A stretch of DNA of 8,300 nt from JACVRM01 sp046262315 (GTDB lineage: Bacteria; Actinomycetota; Thermoleophilia; Gaiellales; Gaiellaceae). The notes under the pieces are model-generated. The model saw nothing but the letters and a program-made list of their open reading frames with translations, made no database searches and had not been told where the DNA came from. Below, piece by piece: positions 1-6,346 of the stretch. How positions within the stretch are numbered: position 1 is the first letter of the stretch; the number at the start of each line of letters is the position of its first letter. The position numbers and the translations under genes were made by a program. The stretch is from the NCBI GenBank assembly GCA_046262315.1, contig JBHEMZ010000117.1, positions 1-8,300 on the forward strand, written 5' to 3'.

Positions 1-2
1 AG

Positions 3-107
3 TGGCTTCGCTACTACGACTTCGACCGGGCACACACTGGCCGCCTCACCCGCGGCCGCATCCCCGCTGAGATCGTCTACGGTGCTCGCAAAGTGAGGAC
101 GAGATGA
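3..107 (+). CDS. IS481-family transposase, C-terminal end (5' part outside window)
   Basis: The reading frame that enters at the window edge is open for 34 codons and stops at 105-107. It encodes the segment WLRYYDFDRAHTGRLTRG followed by RIPAEIVYGARKVRTR. The pattern of aromatic residues, Asn/Asp, Arg, His, Thr, then Gly-Arg-x-Pro is the typical end of the integrase (DDE) core of IS481-type transposases, just after the catalytic glutamate. The catalytic residues themselves lie outside the window, so activity cannot be judged. The stop codon overlaps the ATG of the flavoprotein gene (ATGA, 104-107). This recognition rests on family knowledge and a short fragment. A related rve_3-type integrase is the main alternative. 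Confidence 0.75.
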   Translation, partial: WLRYYDFDRAHTGRLTRGRIPAEIVYGARKVRTR

Positions 108-1579
108 GCCGAGAGTGTCGGCACATCTCGGTGACTGTCCAAGCTAGGGCGGGCGAACTCGACAGGCCGGCGCCCAGCCCGATAATCACGGGCGTGGATC
201 TGCGCGCGGCGCTCGTCGAGGCACTGGGCAGCGAGGATCGGATCGCGACCGGCGAATCGGTGCTCGACCAGCACGCCGCCGATCTCACCTACCACCCCGC
301 CCACCGGCCCGACGCCGTCGTCTTCGCCGAGAGCCGGGAGGACGTGACGCAGGTGCTCGTCCTCGCGCAGCGCGAACGCGTGCCGGTCGTACCCTTCGGT
401 GCCGCCACGAGCCTCGAGGGCCACGTCATCCCGGTCGCCGGCGGCATCTCGCTCGACCTCACCCGCCTGAACCGCATCGAGGCCGTGGACGCGGGGGACC
501 TGACCGCGACCGTCCAGGCCGGCGTGACGCGGGTCCAGCTCAACGAGAGGCTCTCGCGCGACGGCCTCCAGTTTTCGGTCGACCCGGGCGCCGACGCGAC
601 GCTCGGCGGCATGGCGGCGACGAACGCGAGCGGCACCACGACCGTCCGCTACGGCGGCATGCGGGCACACGTGCTTGCACTTGAGGTCGTGCTTGCAGAC
701 GGCGGGGTCATTCGCACCGGTAGCCGGGCGCGCAAGTCGTCAGCCGGCTATGACCTGACCTCGCTCTTCGTCGGCTCGGAGGGGACGCTCGGCGTGATCA
801 CCGAGCTGACGGTGCGCGTGCACGGGATCCCCGAGCACGCGCTTGCAATCCGCGTCGCGTTCCCCGATCTCGACGCAGCGTGCGAGACGGCGGTCGCGCT
901 CGTTGGCGCCGGCGTGCCGGTGGAGCGGCTCGAGCTGCTGGACGGCAGGACGATGGCCGCGGTGAACGCCTTCAAGGGTACGGCCTACGACGAGGCGCCG
1001 AGCCTCTTCGTCGAGCTCGCGGGCACCGAGGCCGGCATCGCCGGCGACCTCGAGGCGACGCGCGAGCTGGCCGAGGCTGCGACCGCCTTCCAGGTGGAGC
1101 GCGACCCGACCGCCCGCGCGCGCCTCTGGGAGGCGCGGCACCACGTCTTCTTCGCGCTCGTCGCCGCCTCGCCCGGTCGTCAGCGCATGACCACGGACGT
1201 CTGTGTCCCCGTCTCGCAGCTTCCAGATGCGCTGCGCCACGCGCGCGCCGCGATCGAGAAGCGTGGCCTCGAGGCCGGCATCATCGCGCACGCAGGCGAC
1301 GGCAACTACCACATCGGCTTCATGCTCGATCCCGCCGATCCGTCCGCGCTGGAGCGGGCGCGCTCGCTGAACGGGGAGATCGTGCAGTGGGCGCTCGCGC
1401 ACGGCGGCACCTGCACGGGCGAGCACGGGATCGGGCTCGGCAAGCGCGCCTTCCTCGAGCGCGAGCACCGCGACCTGCTGCCGCTCATGCGCGGGATCAA
1501 GGCGCTGCTCGACCCGCACGGCATCCTCAACCCCGGCAAGATCTTCTCCCTGCATGGCCAAGGGCTTGCGAATGCTTGA
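104..1579 (+). CDS. FAD-linked D-lactate dehydrogenase (cytochrome) / GlcD-type oxidase
   Basis: This flavoprotein probably oxidises D-lactate or a related D-2-hydroxy acid and passes the electrons to a cytochrome or the quinone pool. The FAD-binding PCMH domain covers about residues 55-235. It shows the pyrophosphate loop VPFGAATSLEG (96-106), the PGADATLGGMAATNASGT motif (161-178) and FVGSEGTLGVIT. The FAD-oxidase C-terminal domain follows, with HAGDGNYH (396-403), GEHGIG (439-444) and ILNPGKIF near the end. His396, His403 and Glu440 match the metal-binding substrate-site residues of LDHD-type enzymes. Similarity to mitochondrial LDHD is high along most of the chain. ATG104 has a GAGG five bases upstream, so I use it. 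However, residues 1-30 are encoded by the presumed end of the insertion sequence, and family similarity begins near residue 33. GTG at 194 is therefore a likely ancestral start. Glycolate oxidase GlcD is the alternative substrate class. Confidence 0.9.
   Translation: MSRECRHISVTVQARAGELDRPAPSPIITGVDLRAALVEALGSEDRIATGESVLDQHAADLTYHPAHRPDAVVFAESREDVTQVLVLAQRERVPVVPFGAATSLEGHVIPVAGGISLDLTRLNRIEAVDAGDLTATVQAGVTRVQLNERLSRDGLQFSVDPGADATLGGMAATNASGTTTVRYGGMRAHVLALEVVLADGGVIRTGSRARKSSAGYDLTSLFVGSEGTLGVITELTVRVHGIPEHALAIRVAFPDLDAACETAVALVGAGVPVERLELLDGRTMAAVNAFKGTAYDEAPSLFVELAGTEAGIAGDLEATRELAEAATAFQVERDPTARARLWEARHHVFFALVAASPGRQRMTTDVCVPVSQLPDALRHARAAIEKRGLEAGIIAHAGDGNYHIGFMLDPADPSALERARSLNGEIVQWALAHGGTCTGEHGIGLGKRAFLEREHRDLLPLMRGIKALLDPHGILNPGKIFSLHGQGLANA
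108..145. mobile_element. Candidate right end (terminal inverted repeat) of the IS481-type element
   Basis: An IS481-type element normally ends within a few tens of bases after the transposase stop. This stretch contains GTGTCGGCACATCTCGGTGA and then CTGTCCA, which read on the other strand begins TGGACAGTCACCGAG. That form resembles actinobacterial IS481 ends. The matching left end is outside the window, so the inverted repeat and any target duplication cannot be tested here. The boundary is approximate. Confidence 0.4.
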
Positions 1580-1615
1580 CCCGCCCTTTGCCCAGCCGGG
1601 GCTACCGTCGCAGTC

Positions 1616-2299
1616 ATGCGCCGCCTCGTACTGCTTTCCGCCCTCCTCGCCCTGACGCTCGCCGCAGCAAGCTCGGGCGCGGAGCCGCCCGGCGCCGTCG
1701 ATCCGCGGGCGGGCGGCCCCGAGGTCAATCTCGGCGAGTGGGCGGTCGGCCTGGAAGCGAAGGCGATTCGTCCGGGCCGCATCACGTTCGTCGTGGCGAA
1801 TCGCGGCAAGCACCTGCATGGCTTCCGCGTCCGTTCCGTCCGGGAGGACGGTCGCGGGCGCGGCGGCGACCGCTTCGAGTCGCGCACTGTGAACCTCCGC
1901 CCCGGCGCCACCGCCCGGCTGACGCTCGACCTCCCGGCAGGCCGCTACGAGCTCGACTGCTTCGTCGAGGGGCACGACGACCTCGGCATGGAGACCTCCT
2001 TCGAGGTGCGCGAGGACGCGCCGTTCATCCGGCCGCCCGCAGCGGGCAAGCGCGCCGTACGCATCGCCTCGTTCGCCTTTCGGCCGCAGACCCTGCGCGT
2101 GCCGGCCGGCGCGACCGTGCGCTGGACGAACGACGACGCGGCGCCCCACACGGCCACGGCCTCGAACGGCTCCTTCTCTTCCCCGCAGCTTCGCCGCGGC
2201 CAGTCCTGGACGCGCCGCTTTGCGCGGCCCGGCCGCTTCGCATACGTGTGCGCCCTCCACCCTGGGATGCGCGGCACGGTCGTCGTCACGCGCGGCTGA
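1616..2299 (+). CDS. Secreted protein with two cupredoxin (blue copper) domains
   Basis: The protein has 227 residues and is likely an exported copper protein for electron transfer or copper binding. Residues 1-22 form a signal peptide (Arg-Arg, hydrophobic core, AAASSGA) with no lipobox cysteine. Domain 1 (about 38-131) carries a copper-ligand set of His66 or His68, Cys115, His120 and Met125, with Cys-x4-His-x4-Met spacing as in rusticyanin. Domain 2 (about 145-225) carries His178, Cys212, His215 and Met218 in YVCALHPGMRG, with the Cys-x2-His-x2-Met spacing of amicyanin. Both sites appear complete. The gene starts 36 bases after the flavoprotein gene on the same strand, so co-transcription is plausible. 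A functional link is inference. No clear ribosome binding site precedes ATG1616. The physiological partner is unknown. Confidence 0.85.
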   Translation: MRRLVLLSALLALTLAAASSGAEPPGAVDPRAGGPEVNLGEWAVGLEAKAIRPGRITFVVANRGKHLHGFRVRSVREDGRGRGGDRFESRTVNLRPGATARLTLDLPAGRYELDCFVEGHDDLGMETSFEVREDAPFIRPPAAGKRAVRIASFAFRPQTLRVPAGATVRWTNDDAAPHTATASNGSFSSPQLRRGQSWTRRFARPGRFAYVCALHPGMRGTVVVTRG

Positions 2300-2360
2300 G
2301 GCCCGCATCGCCGGCGCCGTCGTACGGGTCCCCTCGGCTGGCGGGCGCGCCTTTTCTCCG

Positions 2361-2475
2361 CCGCAAGTCCGGCCCCGCTTCGGGGGCCATGACGACTTGC
2401 GGCGGGTTAGCTGCGAAGCAAGACGCGACTTCGCGCGATGTGGCTGCGACGGGACAAGCCCGCCTCCGCCGGGTT
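2361..2475 (+). repeat. Structured dispersed repeat, copy 1 (modules A and B)
   Basis: Module A occupies 2361-2402. The outer stem is CCGCAAGTC (2361-2369) with GACTTGCGG (2394-2402). The inner stem is GGCCCC (2371-2376) with GGGGCC (2383-2388). Between them lie a single C (2370) on the left and ATGAC (2389-2393) on the right. Module B runs from about 2421 and contains CGCG-ACTT-CGCG (2424-2435), the conserved GTGGCTGCG block and CGGG/CCCG. Over 49 bases, module B differs from copy 2 by two substitutions and one single-base gap. The element lies 61 bases after the cupredoxin stop and ends just before the small membrane gene. It could act as a terminator or processing site, or be a non-autonomous mobile element. 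Confidence 0.85.
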
Positions 2476-2490
2476 TGCGTCGGAGACCAC

Positions 2491-2695
2491 ATGTCGCTCG
2501 CCACCATCATCACGTTCACAGTCGTCTGGACCGTGCTCGCCGCGAAGATCGCCGACCATAAAGGTCGCCGCGCGAGCTGTGGGCCGCCCTCGGGCTCTGC
2601 TTCGGCCTGTTCGCCCTTCTCGCCGTCAGCCTGACGCCGAACCTGCGCAAGCAGCGCGAGGCCTCAGCGCGGCCGTCGCCGAGTCGCTCGCCTGA
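2491..2695 (+). pseudogene. Small two-helix membrane protein gene, apparently frameshifted twice
   Basis: GGAG stands five bases before ATG2491. The first frame encodes MSLATIITFTVVWTVLAAKI then ADHKGR, a hydrophobic helix followed by a charged turn. From about 2571 the sensible continuation is one frame away: RELWAALGLCFGLFALLAVS then LTPNLRKQREA, a second membrane helix and a basic tail. After about 2663 the GC-biased codons move to the third frame and end as AAVAESLA with a stop at 2693-2695. A hairpin starts five bases later. Each shift equals one missing base. The reconstructed protein of about 69 residues resembles small actinobacterial membrane proteins with a KGR..LW..LG..FG..ALLAV pattern, of unknown function. 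Sequencing or assembly error cannot be excluded. Read without shifts, the original frame ends at 2632-2634. Confidence 0.6.
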
Positions 2696-2700
2696 CTTTC

Positions 2701-2719
2701 GACGCCAGGGACTGGCGTC
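2701..2719. terminator. Perfect hairpin after the small plus-strand gene
   Basis: GACGCCAG (2701-2708) pairs perfectly with CTGGCGTC (2712-2719) across a three-base loop. It begins five bases after the TGA at 2693-2695. There is no T-run, which is common for terminators in high-GC actinobacteria. It probably ends plus-strand transcription. Confidence 0.55.
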
Positions 2720-2756
2720 GGCTGCCTGACGGGGCGGAACGGCACGGAGCGCCGCC

Positions 2757-2783
2757 GCCGTCATCCCGACTCGGGGTGACGGC
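2757..2783. terminator. Strong hairpin between convergent genes
   Basis: GCCGTCATCCCG (2757-2768) pairs with CGGGGTGACGGC (2772-2783) across an ACT loop, giving twelve pairs with one T-G wobble. It lies 37 bases beyond the stop of the minus-strand CAP gene and beyond the last plus-strand gene, so it probably serves as a shared or bidirectional terminator. No T-run is present. Confidence 0.65.
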
Positions 2784-2819
2784 AGCGACGCGCGGAACGG
2801 GGGAGTTTCCGCCGTCCGG

Positions 2820-4151
2820 TTAGGAGAAGACGATTCGGAGCTGGTCGGTGCGGACGACGAAAGGCGTCGTGTCGTACCGCGAGCAGCGCAACCGAACCCG
2901 CACGTCGCCGTCGCCCCTCGTGCCGCTTACGAACTGCCCCAGCGCCCCGCCCAGGTCGACCGAGACGGGCGTGAGCCGCGAGCCGGCGGTGCGGGTGTCG
3001 ATGGTGATGTATCTGAGCGAGTCCCAGTCGTACAGCGCCAGCGCCTGCGTGCAGTCCACCGTCGCTGCGCCGACGTAGCGCACGTTCAGCTTCGTCAGCG
3101 AGTTGGAGGCGCGCAAACGGACGAACCAGGAGGCGAGGCGGGAAGCCGACGACGGGTTGGTGTCGAACGTGACGCCATCCTGGTTGGCGAGGCCCGAGAG
3201 GCTGCCCGCGTAGCTTCCGGAAAGCATCGTCAGCGAGTACGGCACGGACGTCGTCCCGCCCGGGGGAGGCGGAGGAGGAGGCGGCGGCGGGGCCGCCGGT
3301 GTGGTCACGGTTGCCGTGTTGGAGGAGGCGCTGAGGTTGCCGGCGGCGTCGTAGGCGCGCGCCGTGTACGAGTAGGTGGTGCCGGCGAGAGCGGTGTTGT
3401 CGGTGTATGCGCTGGTCGTGCTCGTGGCGATCTGGCTGCCGCCGCGGTACACCCGGTAGCCGGTCACGCCGACGTTGTCGGTGCTGGGACTCCAGGAGAG
3501 CGTCACCTGCGTCGAGGACGGGGCGCTCCCGGTCAGGTTCGCGGGCGCGGCCGGCGCCGTCGTGTCCCCAGGCGGCGGCGGCGCGCCCGAGTCGTCGGTC
3601 GAGCCGAAGTTCTGCCCCCAGTAGATGGTGGAGGAGCCGGCCGCGCCTACGCCGATCACCCTGAAGCCTGCGTTCTCGATGTTCGCGCGGTGCCCAGGCG
3701 AGTTGAGCCATCCGTTCATGACCGCCTGCGGCGTCGAGTATCCGTACGCGATGTTCTCGCCGGCCCCCGAGCCGAGGTAGCCGCACGCCTGGACGCGCTG
3801 GAACCAGGTGCGCGCGACGGGCGGGGCCGGGTCGTCGTGCTGCATGTACCCGTACTGCGCCATGTGGCGGGCCTTCCACACGGCGGCCCCGGTGAGGGTG
3901 GGCGAGACCTTGAGCGCGGAGAGCCCGAGCGTCGCGCGGTGCTGGTTGACGAGCTGGACGACCTGATCGGCGTAGTCCTGCCGGTTCGCCGGCCACACCG
4001 CATTCGGATTGCAGTCGCCGACACCTGCCGCTGTCGCCGGCGAGGCGGCGAACGATGGCGTGAGCGTGAGCACCCCCGCGACCAGGGCGAGCATGGCCGC
4101 CGTGCGCCGCACGCGGCGGCGAGCCGAAGGCGTCGCCGGACGCTTCCTCAA
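2820..4151 (-). CDS. Secreted CAP/SCP-domain protein with fibronectin type III and C-terminal accessory domain
   Basis: The protein has 443 residues and begins with a TTG codon preceded by GGGGAGG at good spacing. A long Arg-rich signal peptide probably ends near residues 40-42 (SPATAAG). The CAP domain (about 57-184) has the SCP signature: His105 in YMQHDDP, Glu132 in GAGENIAYG, His154 in NSPGHRANI and the closing YWGQNFG. These are the conserved cavity residues of YkwD-type CAP proteins. A fibronectin type III domain covers about 196-285 (TAPAAPANLTG to NTATVTTP). A run of ten prolines (288-297) leads to a 140-residue beta-rich domain with Cys367 and Cys423 that I cannot name. The protein is probably extracellular or wall-associated. 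CAP proteins have varied roles (lipid binding, proteolysis, adhesion), so a precise activity is not claimed. The gene follows the GH123-like gene on the same strand after 123 bases. Confidence 0.88.
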   Translation of the reverse strand: MRKRPATPSARRRVRRTAAMLALVAGVLTLTPSFAASPATAAGVGDCNPNAVWPANRQDYADQVVQLVNQHRATLGLSALKVSPTLTGAAVWKARHMAQYGYMQHDDPAPPVARTWFQRVQACGYLGSGAGENIAYGYSTPQAVMNGWLNSPGHRANIENAGFRVIGVGAAGSSTIYWGQNFGSTDDSGAPPPPGDTTAPAAPANLTGSAPSSTQVTLSWSPSTDNVGVTGYRVYRGGSQIATSTTSAYTDNTALAGTTYSYTARAYDAAGNLSASSNTATVTTPAAPPPPPPPPPPGGTTSVPYSLTMLSGSYAGSLSGLANQDGVTFDTNPSSASRLASWFVRLRASNSLTKLNVRYVGAATVDCTQALALYDWDSLRYITIDTRTAGSRLTPVSVDLGGALGQFVSGTRGDGDVRVRLRCSRYDTTPFVVRTDQLRIVFS

Positions 4152-4274
4152 AGAACTCCTCCCCTTCCGCAGTGGAACCGACCCCGGGCTCCCTACCCGG
4201 GGACAGCTCGAGGCTACTCCGGATCCGGGCGGCCTGCAAGGGCCGCACGCCCCTCCCCGATCGGCTAGGTGGGG
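4152..4274 (-). promoter_or_regulatory. Structured leader of the CAP-domain gene
   Basis: This 123-base gap has two compact perfect hairpins and a palindrome, given here in plus-strand terms. CCCCGGG (4182-4188) pairs with CCCGGGG (4196-4202). GCGGCC (4229-4234) pairs with GGCCGC (4241-4246). CCGGATCCGG spans 4219-4228. On the minus strand the hairpins precede the GGGGAGG ribosome binding site and TTG start of the CAP gene. The first of them transcribed could terminate the upstream gene, and the second could control the CAP leader. I could not match the whole to a known riboswitch class. Confidence 0.4.
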
Positions 4275-6155
4275 CTACCGCTCGAGCGCCGCGATGAGCG
4301 CGCGACGTACCTGCTCCAGGCGCTGCGGCATGTTCGCGTTCGAGTAGCGCGGCCATGTATAGCCGACGCCTTTCGCGTTCTCGACCTTGCCGAAGACCGC
4401 GCGGAGAGGCGTGCGCGTAGCCGCGTCGCCGAAGCGCTCGCGGTGGAGCGTGATCAGGTTGACGTCCTCGATGCCGTCGCGGATCTCCTCCAGGCGAAGG
4501 GAGGTGACCGGTGGCGCGGTCGGCTCCCGCAGGTCGTACTGCTCGGAAACGGGCGGATAGATGAGGCTGACGTCGCCGTTTGCGACCTGGCCATTTGGCG
4601 TTTTCGACGAGATCGGATCGTTGTACGGATTGCGCGGGCCGGCCTTGGCCGCGTTCAGCACCCGGCCGTTCACCCAGCGGTTCAGGTGCCAGATCAGCCA
4701 GCCACGGTTGCGCTCGAAGCCGTTCCAGACCATCAGCAGGCGTGGGTCGCTGCCCGGCCCGTCGATGGCCAGCTGCGGAATCGAGCGGGTCGGCATGTAG
4801 TACGTGTACGACCAGACCTCCTTGCCGCGACCACGCAGTTTCTGGAGCAGGTTCCAGGTGTCGCGCGCGCGGTCGATTCGGTACTGGCGCTCGAGCCCCG
4901 AAGTCCAGCGGCCGTAATACTTGTTCGTGGCGATCAGCCAGGCGTCGAGGTCATCCGGTCCGCCGTCCCAGAGCACCTTGTTTGTCGTCTTCTGGCCGGA
5001 GAACACGTGGCATTTGCGGTTGCCGAAGCGCTTGCAGAGCTTGCGGGCCGGCTTGATTTCGTACGGGAAGGCGGTCGCGAACGTGTTCACGCCCGGCGCC
5101 AGCTTGTGCACGAGCTTGTTGATGGCGGGAATCTCCTCCGTCTCCTGCTTGTTGCCCGGCTCGTCCCAGACCCAGAGGTACGTGTTGCCTCCGATCCAGT
5201 CGCGCTCGCGCCAGTAGGAGGCCGCGTTCTTCAGGTAGTCGTCGCCTGTCCGCGCCCAGTCGCGCTCGATCGTGAACTTGTCGCCGCGCGAAGGGAAGAT
5301 CTTCGCGGGCCACGGCTGAGTGTTGTAGATGCGCGGGAACTCGGGCGAGCGCCACCAGCAGGCCGCGCACGACCCGTCGGCGTAGCGGCCGGTGCGGTCG
5401 GGGCGACCGTAGTCCCAGCCCGTGGGAGTGAGGTAGTGGTCGGCGAAGAAGGAGGCGAGGTTGCCGTACAGGCGCTCGAGGCGTGCGCCGTTGTCTCGCT
5501 GCGGGTCGCCGATCGGCGCGTAGTTGAGGTACCAGCCGGTCGAGAAGCCGCCGATCGCCCTGAATGCGCGGCGGTGGGTTGGCGCCATCGCGGCCACGGG
5601 TGACACGCGCAGGTCAAACGCCACGTGCGTGTAGGGCCTGCCATTCTCGTCGTTGATGACCACCTCGCCGCGGTACGTGCGCGACACCGTGCCGCGCGGC
5701 ACGTCGATCAGGATCACGAAACCGGCCCACTGACCGGGCGTCGTGGCGAGCCCGCTCGCGCCGAGCCGCGGCAGGGGGTCGGCGTAGCGGCCGGGTCCGA
5801 GGCTGATGCCCGCCGACGGCGTCTCGACCTTGACGAAGCCGACGCGCAGGAACCGAACCTTCCCGGTGAACCAGGGGTCGGAACCCGATCCGAGCTCAGC
5901 GGAGAGCCGCTCCCCGGGCGCGCGTACGGCGAGCTGGAAGCCCTCTGTCTCGCCGCGAAGCGCAACGAGGCTCTGCGCGAACTGGGTGGAAGCGGCAGGT
6001 GCGGCGTCCGGCGAGAAGCGCTCCGTGAGCATCAGCACGCGCACCTCGACGGCCGAGGCGGCGGCGAGCGCCGTCGCCCCGAAGAGCAGGGCAAGCAGCG
6101 CGAGCAAGCAGACGAGCCCGTGGAGGGGTCGCAAAGTGGGGACGACACGCCGCAT
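4275..6155 (-). CDS. Secreted GH123/DUF4091-like glycoside hydrolase relative
   Basis: The 626-residue protein starts with an export signal (MRRVV, hydrophobic 12-33, cleavage near ALAAASA). Residues about 36-190 look like the N-terminal beta-sandwich of the family, including the GTVSRTYRGEVVIND strand pair. The central part (about 200-500) looks like a TIM-type barrel with YLWVWDEPGNKQE. Asp331-Glu332 in this motif match the adjacent Asp-Glu pair used in GH123 catalysis. The DUF4091-type end is near 528-570, with GDVSLIYPP followed by SLRLEEIRDGIEDVNLI. The family includes beta-N-acetylgalactosaminidases, but many members have unknown substrates, so I do not name one. The protein probably acts outside the cell on a polysaccharide or glycoconjugate. 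The sequence before ATG6155 has only a weak GTGGG, with GGAGGG lying too far upstream. The gene is intact. Confidence 0.75.
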   Translation of the reverse strand: MRRVVPTLRPLHGLVCLLALLALLFGATALAAASAVEVRVLMLTERFSPDAAPAASTQFAQSLVALRGETEGFQLAVRAPGERLSAELGSGSDPWFTGKVRFLRVGFVKVETPSAGISLGPGRYADPLPRLGASGLATTPGQWAGFVILIDVPRGTVSRTYRGEVVINDENGRPYTHVAFDLRVSPVAAMAPTHRRAFRAIGGFSTGWYLNYAPIGDPQRDNGARLERLYGNLASFFADHYLTPTGWDYGRPDRTGRYADGSCAACWWRSPEFPRIYNTQPWPAKIFPSRGDKFTIERDWARTGDDYLKNAASYWRERDWIGGNTYLWVWDEPGNKQETEEIPAINKLVHKLAPGVNTFATAFPYEIKPARKLCKRFGNRKCHVFSGQKTTNKVLWDGGPDDLDAWLIATNKYYGRWTSGLERQYRIDRARDTWNLLQKLRGRGKEVWSYTYYMPTRSIPQLAIDGPGSDPRLLMVWNGFERNRGWLIWHLNRWVNGRVLNAAKAGPRNPYNDPISSKTPNGQVANGDVSLIYPPVSEQYDLREPTAPPVTSLRLEEIRDGIEDVNLITLHRERFGDAATRTPLRAVFGKVENAKGVGYTWPRYSNANMPQRLEQVRRALIAALER

Positions 6156-6227
6156 GTGTACCCACGGTTTCGGCCCTCCAGCCTCGCGTCTTAAGCCGCG
6201 GTGTCCCCCATTTGGTGTTTCTCACAT

Positions 6228-6346
6228 CCACCGGCGAAGCCGGGCTCTGCCTGGCGTAGCACAACGCGCGAAGCCGCGTCTACTCGAGAACCGGCAAGCG
6301 CCGCAGCGTCGTCGGGAAAGCGCAGCGGCGTTTCGGTGACAAGCAC
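6228..6346 (-). repeat. Degenerate repeat unit beyond copy 2 (module B-like)
   Basis: Read on the minus strand, 6282-6228 begins TAGACGCGGCTTCGCGCG and continues with TTGTG, AGAGCCCG and GCCGG. It aligns with module B of copy 1, where AGACGCGACTTCGCGCGATGTG differs at only two positions over the first 22 bases and then diverges. The interval up to module B of copy 2 (6283-6346) contains a weaker inverted pair CGCCGC/GCGGCG that could be a decayed module A. The evident alignment covers only the module B part. Confidence 0.6.

Noticed and set aside
740..2308. Long minus-strand open frame across the flavoprotein and cupredoxin genes
   Set aside because: The opposite strand has clear conserved motifs in two genes. 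The minus-strand translation is Arg/Ala/Gly-rich without any recognisable fold.
880..2634. 584-codon plus-strand open frame
   Set aside because: It is a shifted frame of the flavoprotein and cupredoxin genes. Only its last 47 codons correspond to the small membrane-protein start, which has its own ATG and ribosome binding site.
4152..4274. Cyclic-di-AMP (ydaO) or cyclic-di-GMP riboswitch in the CAP leader
   Set aside because: The CCCCGGG hairpin followed by a GG-rich segment loosely recalls the start of ydaO-type RNAs, but the conserved 3' half is absent before the start codon and GEMM core motifs are missing.
2761..4356. 531-codon minus-strand open frame
   Set aside because: It is a shifted frame of the CAP-domain gene, which has the signal peptide, CAP motifs and fibronectin domain in the other frame.
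4269..5603. Long plus-strand open frame of 444 codons
   Set aside because: It lies entirely opposite the GH123-like gene, has low-complexity Arg/Val/Ala-rich translation with no domain, and is a by-product of high GC content.
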